Source of the DNA: Saprospiraceae bacterium
Lineage (GTDB): Bacteria > Bacteroidota > Bacteroidia > Chitinophagales > Saprospiraceae
DNA length: 64,000 nucleotides
Reading direction: 5' to 3'
NCBI GenBank assembly: GCA_019638455.1
Contig: JAHBTU010000002.1
Location: forward strand, 964,501 to 1,028,500
This document shows positions 50,536-59,554 of the stretch, in pieces. The stretch's first letter is position 1, and each line of letters opens with the position of its first letter. A model generated the notes under the pieces. That model saw only the letters and a program-made list of their open reading frames with translations, was not told the DNA's origin and did no database searches. The translations under genes were made by a program, and so were the position numbers.

Positions 50536-51531
50536 TCACTGAAACATTCGGATGCAATCGTTGAGGTCGCGGCGCTTCTTTTTGTGCAGATTTTCATTTT
50601 GGTCAAACAAAATACCGAGGGTGAGTTCGTAAGTGCCGCCAGAACGTCCCGCCAGACCAGACACCGTGAGGTCGTAGCTAAGCCCCATCTTGAAAATGCC
50701 TTCGCGAAAACCCGCGAGCAAAATGACCGCGTCCGCATTGCGAAAAGTATGCCGATACCAGCCTCCTCCGATGAAAGGCCCTAACCCTAAATATGCTCCG
50801 ACGTTCAGTTGTTGGTAAGGCCCTTGGGAAACGAACAAAAAATTCGGGGAGATAAACGAGGTGTGTTTTAGTTTATTGCCCTTTTTAACGAACAGCTCCG
50901 TGCCGCCATGCAGGGTGTAGCGAAGCGGCAAACCGCGAGAAAGATTGTCGTTGACGAGCAGGATGCCATCGTTGGGTGTGTTCAGGTGTTTGAGTGCCAC
51001 ACCGAGGTAAAACCGTTCGCTGAGCACGAGCATCCCCGCGGAAATGTCGAGTTGTGCACGCGAGGCGAATTCGGGCGGCACCTCGTCCGTGCCGTTGCCA
51101 ACGCCGCCGATGGGGTCAATCTGGTCGGGGAAAATCAGTTTTTGCCAGTCGAGATGGGTTTGTTGGGCACCGGCTTCCATGCCAAGTTTGATGGCCCAAT
51201 GGTCATTCACGTTGAGCCGGTAGGCATATATAGCTGAGAAGCGGGTGGTGCGCAAGATGCCATCGCCTGCGTTGTCGCCTTCCAGGTTGAACCCAATGCC
51301 GCTGTTGAGCCGCTCCAAGCTTTGTTCGTAGAACAATGAATAAGTGCGGTAAGCATTGTTGAAGCCCGACCATTGATTCCTGTAAGCCGCGCCCATGCGC
51401 GGGGCGATGGCGCTACCCGCAAACCCCGGATTGATCTGAAGGGGCATGGCGTAGAATTGGGAGAAAATCGGGTCTTGCGCTTGTGCGGCGAAGCCCGCCA
51501 AAAGAAATAGTGCGGCAAATAGTTTTCTCAT
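50536..51531 (-). CDS. Type IX secretion membrane protein, PorP/SprF family
   Basis: A 331-residue outer-membrane barrel: signal peptide MRKLFAALFLLAGFAAQAQ, then the family opening DPIFSQFYAMPLQINPGFAG and YRNQWSG, with repeated amphipathic strands to the end. PorP/SprF proteins anchor type IX substrates or the gliding adhesin SprB at the surface. Here it is upstream of gldJ, same strand, 96 bp apart, with a separate promoter for gldJ. A large SprB-like partner is not in the window. The start was moved 18 codons in to the signal peptide. Confidence 0.9.
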   Translation of the reverse strand: MRKLFAALFLLAGFAAQAQDPIFSQFYAMPLQINPGFAGSAIAPRMGAAYRNQWSGFNNAYRTYSLFYEQSLERLNSGIGFNLEGDNAGDGILRTTRFSAIYAYRLNVNDHWAIKLGMEAGAQQTHLDWQKLIFPDQIDPIGGVGNGTDEVPPEFASRAQLDISAGMLVLSERFYLGVALKHLNTPNDGILLVNDNLSRGLPLRYTLHGGTELFVKKGNKLKHTSFISPNFLFVSQGPYQQLNVGAYLGLGPFIGGGWYRHTFRNADAVILLAGFREGIFKMGLSYDLTVSGLAGRSGGTYELTLGILFDQNENLHKKKRRDLNDCIRMFQ

Positions 51532-51847
51532 AGTCTGAACAGCATTGGCGGGAACACGGTGCCTCGGGTTGTCTGACATACTCACCGCAAATCAGTCCCC
51601 CAAGTACAGGGGGTGCTCAGGTGGTTTTGAACGAACAACACTTGCAATACTCCGAAAATCATGTGATTCAATCAAGCTCATCCCCAAATCCTTTTTAATC
51701 TGGGTATAACGACGCGAAGTTCTGTTCAGTTGCGGTGAAAAACAAATGTTGCACGAGGCTTAAATCCCAAAATTGCTTGTTTTGTGCGAATATGCTGAAA
51801 ACATGGGACATTGCGGACATTATCACAATTCTTGGTATTTTTCCGAC
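51532..51847. other. Intergenic region with a dispersed repeat
   Basis: About 315 bp between divergent genes. It holds the repeat at 51619-51709; I see no supported gene or promoter box in the remainder. Confidence 0.6.
51619..51709 (+). repeat. Dispersed repeat (CAAATCCTTTTTAATCTGGG family), copy 2
   Basis: Same block order as copy 1 at 41999-42110 but opposite orientation: AGGTGGTTTTGAACGAA, CTTGCAATACTCCGAAAATC, CAAATCCTTTTTAATCTGGG. Confidence 0.75.
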
Positions 51848-52516
51848 ATGAAAATCAACAGTATCCAAATCGAGGCAGCATCGCTAAGCAGCGTGGTTGA
51901 CTTTTACCACCACCTGCTGGGCTTGCCGTGTGTCGCCGATGCGGGTAATGCCTATGTCTCAATAGGCGATGCCACGTTGATATTTTCCGAAAACCCGACT
52001 GCAAACGGCATCCATCACTTTGCGTTCAATATACCTTGCAATCAAATACGAGAGGGCATGACGTGGCTCGAAAGGCTTGGGATTGTGCTCATTGCCAACG
52101 ATAAAGGCCACACGCGCATAGATTTCCCAGATTGGAACGCGGAGGCTGCCTACTTTTTTGATGCGGCGGGAAATATCGTGGAGTTCATCGCTCGCCGCGA
52201 TTTGATGAACGAAAGCAGCCAACCTTTTGGCCCCGGTTCCTTGCTTGAAATCAGCGAGATTGGCATCGTGGCCGATGATGTGTTGGCGTGGAGCGCGAGT
52301 GCCGCGAAGCATTGGGGCATCTTGCCATTTGAGAAGCAAAAACCAAGCGCCGACTTTTCCGCGCTCGGCACAGACTTCGGGCTTTTCATCGTGGTGCCGG
52401 AAGGACGCAAGTGGTTCCTTACTGACTTGCCCGCCACAAATACCCCTTTGGTGGCGCGCTTTGAAAATGACAAGGGCGAGATGTTTGCCTACAACAGTCG
52501 AGATAGCCTCGGCTGA
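51848..52516 (+). CDS. VOC family (glyoxalase/bleomycin-resistance fold) protein
   Basis: A 222-residue protein with two VOC modules. The first begins MKINSIQIEAASLSSVVDFYHHLLGLP and contains HHFAFNIP and FFDAAGNIVEFIAR (metal-ligand His and Glu positions). The second, from about residue 130, ISEIGIVADDVLAWSASAAK, has lost some ligands. VOC enzymes are metal-dependent lyases, dioxygenases or binding proteins; the activity is unknown. The start at Met 51848 precedes the first beta-strand; the upstream 25-codon extension is unlikely. Confidence 0.83.
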   Translation: MKINSIQIEAASLSSVVDFYHHLLGLPCVADAGNAYVSIGDATLIFSENPTANGIHHFAFNIPCNQIREGMTWLERLGIVLIANDKGHTRIDFPDWNAEAAYFFDAAGNIVEFIARRDLMNESSQPFGPGSLLEISEIGIVADDVLAWSASAAKHWGILPFEKQKPSADFSALGTDFGLFIVVPEGRKWFLTDLPATNTPLVARFENDKGEMFAYNSRDSLG

Positions 52517-52598
52517 ACACATTTTGCCTTCCGCCGACAAAATCCCACCGTTGGCGGCGCATTTTTAGCCAAACCCTGTGGTTAATTTTTCGATTCAC

Positions 52599-52606
52599 TA
52601 CTTTTG
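52599..52606 (+). promoter_or_regulatory. -7 box (TACTTTTG) upstream of moxR-like gene
   Basis: TAnnTTTG match that leaves a leader of about 165 nt. The leader contains TTGACTT / AAGTCAA and GGTGATTG / CAATCACC pairs (about 52679-52728). Confidence 0.45.
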
Positions 52607-52778
52607 CCCCTCGTTTTAAAAAACAAAGGAACGGAGGCGGCGTTTAAGCCCCCATCCTTTTAGATAAGGCGTTGGCAGGTGATTGACTTTAAAAACAGAC
52701 AAGTCAAAAAACGCAGCAGACAATCACCCCCAATCAGTTGCAAATCAGGCTGACTTTCCATTCAAATAACTCAAAATA

Positions 52779-53744
52779 ATGGCACAATTCAATTCGGACG
52801 TAGAAGCAGTAGATGCGCTGGCGCAGGCATACAAAGACCTTTCCGCAGAAGTCGGCAAAGTAATCGTCGGACAAGACGATGTGGTACGAGCAGTTATCAT
52901 CACACTTTTCTCAAATGGTCACGCGCTTTTGGTGGGCGTTCCCGGCTTGGCCAAAACGCTCTTGGTAAGCACGATAGCCGAAGTGCTCGACCTTGATTTC
53001 AAGCGCATACAGTTCACTCCTGACTTGATGCCTTCCGATATCACAGGCTCCGAAATTCTTGACGAAGACCGCCATTTCCGCTTTTTGCGCGGCCCCGTCT
53101 TCGCCAATATCATTCTTGCCGACGAAATCAACCGGACACCCCCCAAAACCCAAGCGGCACTGCTCGAAGCGATGCAAGAGCGTTCTGTCACCGTGAGCGG
53201 TTCGCGTCATGTGTTGCCGTCGCCCTTCTTCGTGCTCGCCACGCAAAACCCCATCGAACAGGAAGGCACCTACCCACTGCCGGAAGCACAGTTGGACCGT
53301 TTCATGTTCAACATCCCGCTCACTTACCCGACCTACGAACAGGAGGTGGAGGTGGTAAAAAACACCACATCTTCTTTCAAGGCCGAATTGCGTCATATCC
53401 TGAATAGCGACCAAATCCTCGAATATCAAAAACTGATTCGTAAAATACCTGTGAGCGACAACGTGCTGGAATACGCGGTAGGGCTGGCCTCCAAGACCCG
53501 CCCCGGCACCGAACGCGCCACCAAGGAGGCGAACAACTACCTCGGATGGGGAGCTGGCCCTCGCGCAAGTCAATATCTCGTGCTAGGTGCAAAATGCCAC
53601 GCCGCTATTCGAGGCAAATACTCGCCAGACATAGAGGACGTACAAGCCATCGCCAACCTTGTGCTGCGCCACCGCATCGTGCGCAACTACAAAGCCGAGG
53701 CAGAGGGTGTGACCGAAGAAAACATCATCGAAGCATTGCTGTGA
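52779..53744 (+). CDS. MoxR-type AAA+ ATPase
   Basis: A 321-residue ATPase of the MoxR/RavA-like family. Walker A GVPGLAKT (residues about 54-61), Walker B IILADEINRTPPKTQAALLEAM (core ILADEINR), sensor NPIEQEGTYPLPEAQLDRF and C-terminal lid SDNVLEYAVGLASKTRPG. MoxR proteins work as chaperones for cofactor insertion or complex assembly, commonly with a DUF58/VWA partner encoded next to them. Here the next gene is hflX and no DUF58 or VWA gene is adjacent, so the partner is elsewhere. Confidence 0.93.
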   Translation: MAQFNSDVEAVDALAQAYKDLSAEVGKVIVGQDDVVRAVIITLFSNGHALLVGVPGLAKTLLVSTIAEVLDLDFKRIQFTPDLMPSDITGSEILDEDRHFRFLRGPVFANIILADEINRTPPKTQAALLEAMQERSVTVSGSRHVLPSPFFVLATQNPIEQEGTYPLPEAQLDRFMFNIPLTYPTYEQEVEVVKNTTSSFKAELRHILNSDQILEYQKLIRKIPVSDNVLEYAVGLASKTRPGTERATKEANNYLGWGAGPRASQYLVLGAKCHAAIRGKYSPDIEDVQAIANLVLRHRIVRNYKAEAEGVTEENIIEALL

Positions 53745-53784
53745 TGCTCGACACAACGGGCATCTTGCCCGATATTTTAGCGCA

Positions 53785-54993
53785 ATGGCCAAGGAATGGA
53801 CACTCGGCGAAAAATCCGCCGAACTGAAAAAAGAGACCGAGCATGCCGTGTTGGTGAGCCTCATCACGCCCGAAGTGACGGAGACCCAAGCACACGAATA
53901 CATGGATGAGCTCGAATTTCTCGCCCATACCGCTGGGGCCGAGACGGTCAAGCGGTTTACCCAACGCCTGCTCCACCCAGACCATCGCACCTTTATAGGC
54001 AAAGGAAAAGTGGAGGAAATCCAAAAATACCTCGAGCGCCACGAAGAAGTGAACATGGTCGTTTTCGACGACGACCTTTCGGGCAAACAAACGAACAATC
54101 TCGAAGAAGCCTTGAAAGTAAAAATCGTGGACCGCTCCACGCTTATCCTCGACATCTTTGCCAACCGCGCCCAAACGGCACAAGCCAAAACCCAAGTCGA
54201 ATTGGCCCAAATGAAATACCTGCTGCCTCGCCTGCGCGGCCTTTGGACGCACTTGGAGCGTCAGCGCGGCGGCATTGGCATGAGAGGCCCCGGCGAAACC
54301 CAAATAGAGACCGACCGGCGCCTGGTGCAATATCGTATCAAGTCTTTGGAGGAAAAACTCAAAGACATAGACCGACAGAGCCAAACCCAGCGCAAAACAC
54401 GCGGCGAGCTTATTCGAGTGGCCCTTGTCGGCTACACAAACGTCGGCAAAAGCACCCTGATGAACCTCCTCTCAAAATCGGAGGTGCTGGCCGAAAACAA
54501 ACTTTTCGCCACGCTCGACACCACTGTGCGAAAGGTAGTGTTCGGCACCATGCCATTTTTGCTCTCCGACACGGTGGGGTTCATCCGCAAGTTGCCACAC
54601 CATCTGGTGGAAAGTTTTAAAAGCACTCTCGACGAGGTGCGCGAGAGCGACATCCTGCTCCATGTGGTGGACGTGGCGCACCCCCAGTTTGAAGACCACG
54701 TCCGCACCGTGCAAAAAACACTGCTCGAATTGGGTGCGGCCGAGAAACCCACCTTGATGGTTTTCAACAAAATAGACCTCTATCGCGAACGATATTTCGA
54801 CGATTTGCTCGACCCATCCACGCGCCAAGAATTGGAGCAAGACCTACGCGCGCGTCTGCGCGACGCTTTTGGCGAGAACATCTTCGTTTCTGCCAAGTCG
54901 AAAGAAGGCATAGAGGAATTGCGCGAGCGCATGACGCGCCTCATCAAAGAAGCTTATGTGGTGCGCTACCCGCATCAGGTGAAAAGTTGGTAG
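53785..54993 (+). CDS. hflX: Ribosome-associated GTPase HflX
   Basis: A 402-residue GTPase that splits stalled or hibernating 70S ribosomes. The N-terminal HflX domain has HPDHRTFIGKGKVEEI and FDDDLSGKQTNNLEE, then LTHLERQRGGIGMRGPGETQ near the glycine-rich linker. The G domain has G1 GYTNVGKSTLMN, G3 DTVGFIRKLPHHLVESF and G4 NKIDLY. A C-terminal extension contains SAKSKEGIEELRERM (G5). The gene starts 40 bp after moxR, so the two are probably one transcript. Confidence 0.95.
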   Translation: MAKEWTLGEKSAELKKETEHAVLVSLITPEVTETQAHEYMDELEFLAHTAGAETVKRFTQRLLHPDHRTFIGKGKVEEIQKYLERHEEVNMVVFDDDLSGKQTNNLEEALKVKIVDRSTLILDIFANRAQTAQAKTQVELAQMKYLLPRLRGLWTHLERQRGGIGMRGPGETQIETDRRLVQYRIKSLEEKLKDIDRQSQTQRKTRGELIRVALVGYTNVGKSTLMNLLSKSEVLAENKLFATLDTTVRKVVFGTMPFLLSDTVGFIRKLPHHLVESFKSTLDEVRESDILLHVVDVAHPQFEDHVRTVQKTLLELGAAEKPTLMVFNKIDLYRERYFDDLLDPSTRQELEQDLRARLRDAFGENIFVSAKSKEGIEELRERMTRLIKEAYVVRYPHQVKSW

Positions 54994-55061
54994 CGCAAAT
55001 GTATTGACGCTCGCAGCTGCCACCTCACATCGGGAGCAGCCGCGAGCGCGAATCGGCAGGC

Positions 55062-55934
55062 TCACTCCACCACTAATTTCCTAACCGCGCTGCCCTGCTT
55101 CGAGGTCAGGCGCATCACATACACCCCCTTTGGAAGGTCCGCCACATCCAGCGTGGTTTGCTCGGCAAATGTGCGCTCGCGCACTATTTTGCCTTGAACG
55201 TCGAGCAACACCAGCGATACAGGCGCAAAATCCGCCACCGTCACCTGCACCCTGCTGGTCGCCGGATTGGGCGTGATGCCCACTTGCAACGTCTCCTTAG
55301 GAACTTTCACCGAAGTCAGGCAGCCGGGCGTGTTTCCCCAAATCACGGGAATCGTCAAGCCCAGCGAGGCCGTCCAATCGGGACATTCCGTTGGCGAGGC
55401 CGACACAGAATAGTTGCCCGGAGTCGTCACCACCAGCGTGTCGTTGTTGGCTCCGGCTATAGGCTCCCAATCGTTGTACCACTGGATGTTGAGTGTGTAA
55501 GGCAGCAGCACCTCCATCCAAACGGTGTCGCCCGAGCAAATAATCAATTCGCCTTCTGGGCTGATAGAAAAATCGCCAAACGAGGACACCGTCACGGGCA
55601 AGAACGCCAAGCCATCCACCAACACCTCTGGGCTTTGTTCGGTGCAGCCGTTGAGCGTGGCCGCGACCGAGATATAAGACGGCGTATCGTAGTAGGCATC
55701 CACTTCCAGCGTTTGGTTAGTGGCATTGGGTATCGGCTGTGCAGAGCCACCCGAAAAAGGCCGTTTGTACCACTGGAAACTATCGTACTGCTGTGTGCTG
55801 AGGATGGAAGTGGATTCGGGGCAAAGCAACAGGTTCCCCGTCACCGTAGGGTCGTGCGGACATTGGGCGTTGGCTCCAGCCCAAAGCAAAAAAGCGGCGG
55901 CACCCGCAAGTGCCGCCTTGATGGTCGTTTTCAT
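55062..55934 (-). CDS. Secreted protein with type IX secretion sorting domain
   Basis: A 290-residue protein with signal peptide MKTTIKAALAGAAAFLLWAGANAQ. Its body has Ig/PKD-like strands with paired Cys (CPHDPTVTGNLLLCPES and CPDWTASLGLTIPVIWGNTPGC in part), and the final 75 residues begin VGITPNPATSRVQVTVADF and end in the beta strands of the Por-type sorting domain (GVYVMRLTSKQGSAVRKLVV). It should reach the surface through the type IX system. Function unknown. The start was moved in 10 codons. Confidence 0.87.
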   Translation of the reverse strand: MKTTIKAALAGAAAFLLWAGANAQCPHDPTVTGNLLLCPESTSILSTQQYDSFQWYKRPFSGGSAQPIPNATNQTLEVDAYYDTPSYISVAATLNGCTEQSPEVLVDGLAFLPVTVSSFGDFSISPEGELIICSGDTVWMEVLLPYTLNIQWYNDWEPIAGANNDTLVVTTPGNYSVSASPTECPDWTASLGLTIPVIWGNTPGCLTSVKVPKETLQVGITPNPATSRVQVTVADFAPVSLVLLDVQGKIVRERTFAEQTTLDVADLPKGVYVMRLTSKQGSAVRKLVVE

Positions 55935-56148
55935 GCTTAAATGTTTAGTGTTTGAAAAAATCAATTGGCAGCATAGACACTTGTCATTTGCGGAAGGGTT
56001 GGGCTGAAATTTTTTTTAGGATTTTTTTAACCAAGTCTGCTGCCATTTTGTCGCAAAAAAACGGGTGGCACAATTCTCGCCAAGCGAACCGCATCACACG
56101 AAGGCATCCTACATCCCGGCATTTTTTCTCTCAAACCCACTTTCTTTC

Positions 56149-57180
56149 ATGCTTAATTTTCTTGCAACAGAAGGCGCGGCTGCGAACAGCAGCGAGCGCC
56201 ATGGCCGGGTGAATGAGCAAGATGACTATCTGCTCGATGCTTATTCCCAGACCGTCACCGGTGTCGCTCGCCGTGTCAGCAGCGCCGTCGTTCACCTGAA
56301 AGTCCAAAAACCAACCCCTCAAAATCGCCGACAACAACAGCAAACGCCTCCCGGAGGGGCAGGTACCGGCAGCGGCTTTGTCATCAGTTCCGATGGTTTT
56401 GTGGTGACAAACAGTCATGTCGTGAACGGTGCCACCCAAATCGAGGCCAGCTTGCCCGATGGACGCTCGTTCCATGCCCGCGTGGTGGGCGACGACCCAG
56501 CCACCGATGTGGCGGTGGTCAAAATTGACGGCGACAACCTCGCCACGCTTTCTTTCGGCGAAAGTGACCGGTTGCAGGTCGGCCAAATCGCCATCGCCAT
56601 CGGCAACCCCTACGGTTTCCAGTATTCCGTGACGGCAGGCGTGGTCAGCGCCTTGGGGCGCACACTCCGCAGTCAGAATGGCCGACTTATTGACGACGTG
56701 ATTCAGACCGATGCCTCGCTCAATCCCGGCAATTCTGGCGGTCCTTTGGTGGATTCGTTTGGCAACGTCATTGGGGTCAATACGGCGGTTATTTTGCCAG
56801 CGCAGGGATTGTGTTTTGCGGTCGCTGCCAATTTGGCCAAGTTCGTGGTCGGAAAACTCATACTCGAAGGCCGTGTGCGTCGAGGCTATCTCGGCATCGC
56901 TGCACAGGCTGTGCCGCTGCCCAGCAAATGGACACAAACGTTGGAACTGCCCACCAAAGGCGGCATTCAAATTCAAAACGTGGAAGCCGACGGCCCGGCC
57001 AACAACGCGGGCTTGAAAGCAGGCGACATCATCGTGCAGTTTGAAGGCAAGCCCATTGACTCGATTGACGAGCTGCACAAGGCGCTCGATGAAACCACCA
57101 TCGGGCGGCGCTCCAGCCTTTGGGTGCTCCGCGATGGCAGCCTTAAAAGTGTGGCCGTGACACCGGGCGAATTGAAATAA
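56149..57180 (+). CDS. Deg/HtrA-like trypsin-fold protease with PDZ domain
   Basis: A 343-residue protein. Residues 1-65 are non-homologous and end in a Gln-rich segment (QNRRQQQQTPPGGAG). The protease domain has His90 (TNSHVVNG), Asp120 (ATDVAVVKI) and Ser196 (GNSGGPLVDSFG). A PDZ domain follows (GGIQIQNVEADGPANNAGLKAGDIIVQF in part). From the chosen ATG there is no signal peptide, unlike periplasmic DegP; a 28-codon upstream extension gives only a weak one (IPAFFLSNPLSF). It may therefore be cytoplasmic or the start may be wrong. Confidence 0.9.
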   Translation: MLNFLATEGAAANSSERHGRVNEQDDYLLDAYSQTVTGVARRVSSAVVHLKVQKPTPQNRRQQQQTPPGGAGTGSGFVISSDGFVVTNSHVVNGATQIEASLPDGRSFHARVVGDDPATDVAVVKIDGDNLATLSFGESDRLQVGQIAIAIGNPYGFQYSVTAGVVSALGRTLRSQNGRLIDDVIQTDASLNPGNSGGPLVDSFGNVIGVNTAVILPAQGLCFAVAANLAKFVVGKLILEGRVRRGYLGIAAQAVPLPSKWTQTLELPTKGGIQIQNVEADGPANNAGLKAGDIIVQFEGKPIDSIDELHKALDETTIGRRSSLWVLRDGSLKSVAVTPGELK

Positions 57181-57303
57181 GCGATTCGACCGACGAAATC
57201 GCCTACTCGCTCGGCATTGCCCACCATTCAACAGGGAAGTATTTTCACACTTATCCACAATCCCTTACCATTGTGCAAAATTTTCAAACAAACACTTTGA
57301 ATC

Positions 57304-58230
57304 ATGCACACTATCTTGGGCATCAATGGCACGGTCGGCTTGGGTCTGGCGACTGCGCTTCGCAGACAAAATCTACCAGTGCGTGGCGTAAGCCGTCGCC
57401 CCTTTCCCGGCGACTGGGAACACCGACAGGCCGACGTGACCAATCGCGCCGACGTGCTTAACGCGGTGGATGGCTCCAAAGTCGTATATCTGTTGGTTGG
57501 GTTGGAATACAACATCAACATTTGGCGCCGCGATTGGCCGGTGATTATGGAAAATTGCATAGAAGCCTGCCAAGCCAACGATGCCAAGTTTGTCTTTCTT
57601 GACAATGTGTATTCTTATGGCCTCGTGGAAGGCGCCATGACGGAAGAGACACCCCATCGCCCCAGTAGTGAAAAAGGAAAGGTGCGCCAACAGATTGCCG
57701 AACGCTTGCTCGAGGCTTTAGACAAAAAAACAATTCGCGGCTGCATCGCTCGCGCCGCCGATTTTTATGGCCCCGACTGCCAAACCAGCATATTGAACCT
57801 CACGGTGTTTGAAAGATTGGCAGCGGGCAAATCAGCATTTTTGATGGGACGGGCCGATAAAATTCACACCTATACCTATACGCACGACATCGGGCCAGCA
57901 CTAGCACTGCTCGGCACCGATGCCCGCGCCGATGAACAAATATGGCACCTCCCGTCGTCCGCCGAACGCTGGACAGGAGAAGATTGGGTGAAAGCTGTCG
58001 CCACGGCCTTCGGTGTGAAGCCCAAGTTCCAGACGACCCCGACTTTCATGTTGCGACTCATGGGGTTGGGGAGCAGGCTTTTCCGCGAAATGGCAGAGAT
58101 GAACTACCAATTTACGCACGACTATGTTTTTTCCTCCGAAAAATTCGAGCGCACTTTCGGCATGAAGCCGACACCGCACCAGCAAGGCTTGGAGGCAACA
58201 GTGGCTTATTATCGGAGCAGAAAAGGCTGA
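57304..58230 (+). CDS. NAD-dependent epimerase/dehydratase family protein
   Basis: A 308-residue extended SDR with a Rossmann loop (ILGINGTVGLGLATALRRQ, residues 4-22), DNVYSYG in place of the usual Y region, and ARAADFYGPDC. It lacks a clear YxxxK catalytic pair, so it may act on or sense a sugar nucleotide or have another role, as in the atypical SDR group. The start MHTILGING fits the Rossmann N-terminus. A MITE copy begins 5 bp after its stop codon. Confidence 0.8.
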   Translation: MHTILGINGTVGLGLATALRRQNLPVRGVSRRPFPGDWEHRQADVTNRADVLNAVDGSKVVYLLVGLEYNINIWRRDWPVIMENCIEACQANDAKFVFLDNVYSYGLVEGAMTEETPHRPSSEKGKVRQQIAERLLEALDKKTIRGCIARAADFYGPDCQTSILNLTVFERLAAGKSAFLMGRADKIHTYTYTHDIGPALALLGTDARADEQIWHLPSSAERWTGEDWVKAVATAFGVKPKFQTTPTFMLRLMGLGSRLFREMAEMNYQFTHDYVFSSEKFERTFGMKPTPHQQGLEATVAYYRSRKG

Positions 58231-58235
58231 AACAC

Positions 58236-58350
58236 CACACTATTGGACATTATTTTTGTGCTGCAAAGGCACAAAATACGGCAGATCAATGCGTTTTTTG
58301 CCCTGCGTCTTTGTGACTTCGTGGCAAATTCGATAATGTCCAGTCGTGTG
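58236..58350. mobile_element. MITE-like repeat with CACACTATTGGACATTAT ends, copy 2
   Basis: 115 bp, same orientation and content as 27492-27614 (shared stretch GCGTCTTTGTGACTTCGTGG). It is flanked by identical 9-bp direct repeats CTGAAACAC (58227-58235 and 58351-58359), the left one overlapping the end of the epimerase gene. This is direct evidence of insertion by transposition. No coding capacity. Confidence 0.85.
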
Positions 58351-58375
58351 CTGAAACACTCATCCACAAACAATT

Positions 58376-58942
58376 ATGGAGACCTCTCACGAACTCAACT
58401 ATCTCGATAGCGCCCGAAAACTTTTCGGGTACTATCGAGAGCTGGGCAACAAAGCACTTGCCCAGATTGACGACGAACACATCCATTGGCAACCTTCGCC
58501 CGAAAGCAACAGCGTGGCCATCATCGTGAAGCATCTCAACGGCAACATGCGGAGCCGTTTCACCGACTTTCTCACCGCTGATGGCGAGAAGCCTTGGCGC
58601 GACCGCGAGGCGGAATTTGAAAACGATTATGCCAACAAGGAAGAACTATTGGCCGCGTGGAGCGAAGGCTGGGCATGTTTTTTCGATGCTGTGAACCCTC
58701 TCACGGACCGCGATTTGGATAAAATCGTTTATATCAGGAACGAGGGCCACACGGTGTTGGAAGCCCTGTCGCGCCAACTTGCGCACTATCCCTACCACAT
58801 AGGCCAACTGGTATATCTGTGCCGCCTGTTGGCAGGTGAAAAATGGCAATCGCTCTCGATTCCGAAAGGCGGGTCTCAGGCGTTCAACGATGAAAAATTT
58901 GCACAAGAAAAACAGCGCAAGTTTTTTGCGGAAAAGAGGTGA
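58376..58942 (+). CDS. DUF1572 (DinB-like) family protein
   Basis: A 188-residue four-helix-bundle protein. Family blocks: LNYLDSARKLFGYYRELGNKA (core of helix 1), HWQPSPESNSVAIIVKHLNGNMRSRFTDFL, DREAEFEN and GHTVLEALSRQLAHYPYHIGQLVYLCR. The His residues in KHLNGN and HYPYHIGQ are at the DinB-like metal site. DinB-superfamily enzymes include thiol-dependent transferases; the activity here is unknown. It follows the MITE copy closely (25 bp). Confidence 0.88.
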   Translation: METSHELNYLDSARKLFGYYRELGNKALAQIDDEHIHWQPSPESNSVAIIVKHLNGNMRSRFTDFLTADGEKPWRDREAEFENDYANKEELLAAWSEGWACFFDAVNPLTDRDLDKIVYIRNEGHTVLEALSRQLAHYPYHIGQLVYLCRLLAGEKWQSLSIPKGGSQAFNDEKFAQEKQRKFFAEKR

Positions 58943-58945
58943 GCA

Positions 58946-59554
58946 TCATTGACGTTCGAGCGTTTTTACCCGCATCGTCACCGTCTCCAAAGGCTCGTCG
59001 TTGCTGTTTCGAGGAAGTGCGGCGATTTTATCCACCACATCAATGCCCGCTGTGACTTCACCAAAAACCGTGTATTGCCCCTCCAACTGTGGCGCGCCAC
59101 CTTTTTGTTTGTAAAGCGCACGCAGTTCGGGAGAGAATTTTTTGCCCAATTGCTTCTCCCACTTGTCCAAGGTCGCATCCGTTTGTGGCCGGCCCTGCAC
59201 GATGAAAAAAAGCGAGCCGTTGGCCGCTAACGCGCCCCTCAATAACGGACGCTGCGTTGTTTGGGCGGGTGGGGCAGTCAGTAGAGGCACCTCGCTGGCG
59301 TAACCGCTCTGCACCACGAAATCGCGCTCTATGCGACGCACGCGAAGGCTGTCGTAGGCACCCGAACGAATCAGCCTAAGGAAAAAATCGCGGTGGCGGG
59401 GAGTATCGTCGTAGAGCCGCACTCGTATGTCGCCCATGCTGGTGTGAATGATGGCCTGCGTATTTTTCTTTGATTGGCAGCCCGCTATCAGAAAAAGCGC
59501 GAGAGAAAGAAAAGCGCAGCGCAGCGCCGAGGTGAGAGGCGTTGGGAAGAGCAT
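58946..59554 (-). CDS. Cyclophilin-type peptidyl-prolyl isomerase lipoprotein
   Basis: A 202-residue protein with lipoprotein signal MLFPTPLTSALRCAFLSLAL..FLIAGC. The cyclophilin fold begins at IHTSMGDIRVRLYDDTPRHRDFF and contains RRIERDFVVQSGY, SLFFIVQG (place of the active-site F-x-x) and GQYTVFGEVTAGIDVVDKIA. It isomerises Xaa-Pro bonds in envelope proteins. Its ATG overlaps the stop of the preceding gene by 4 bp (ATGA), so translation is coupled to the small periplasmic protein upstream. Confidence 0.9.
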   Translation of the reverse strand: MLFPTPLTSALRCAFLSLALFLIAGCQSKKNTQAIIHTSMGDIRVRLYDDTPRHRDFFLRLIRSGAYDSLRVRRIERDFVVQSGYASEVPLLTAPPAQTTQRPLLRGALAANGSLFFIVQGRPQTDATLDKWEKQLGKKFSPELRALYKQKGGAPQLEGQYTVFGEVTAGIDVVDKIAALPRNSNDEPLETVTMRVKTLERQ

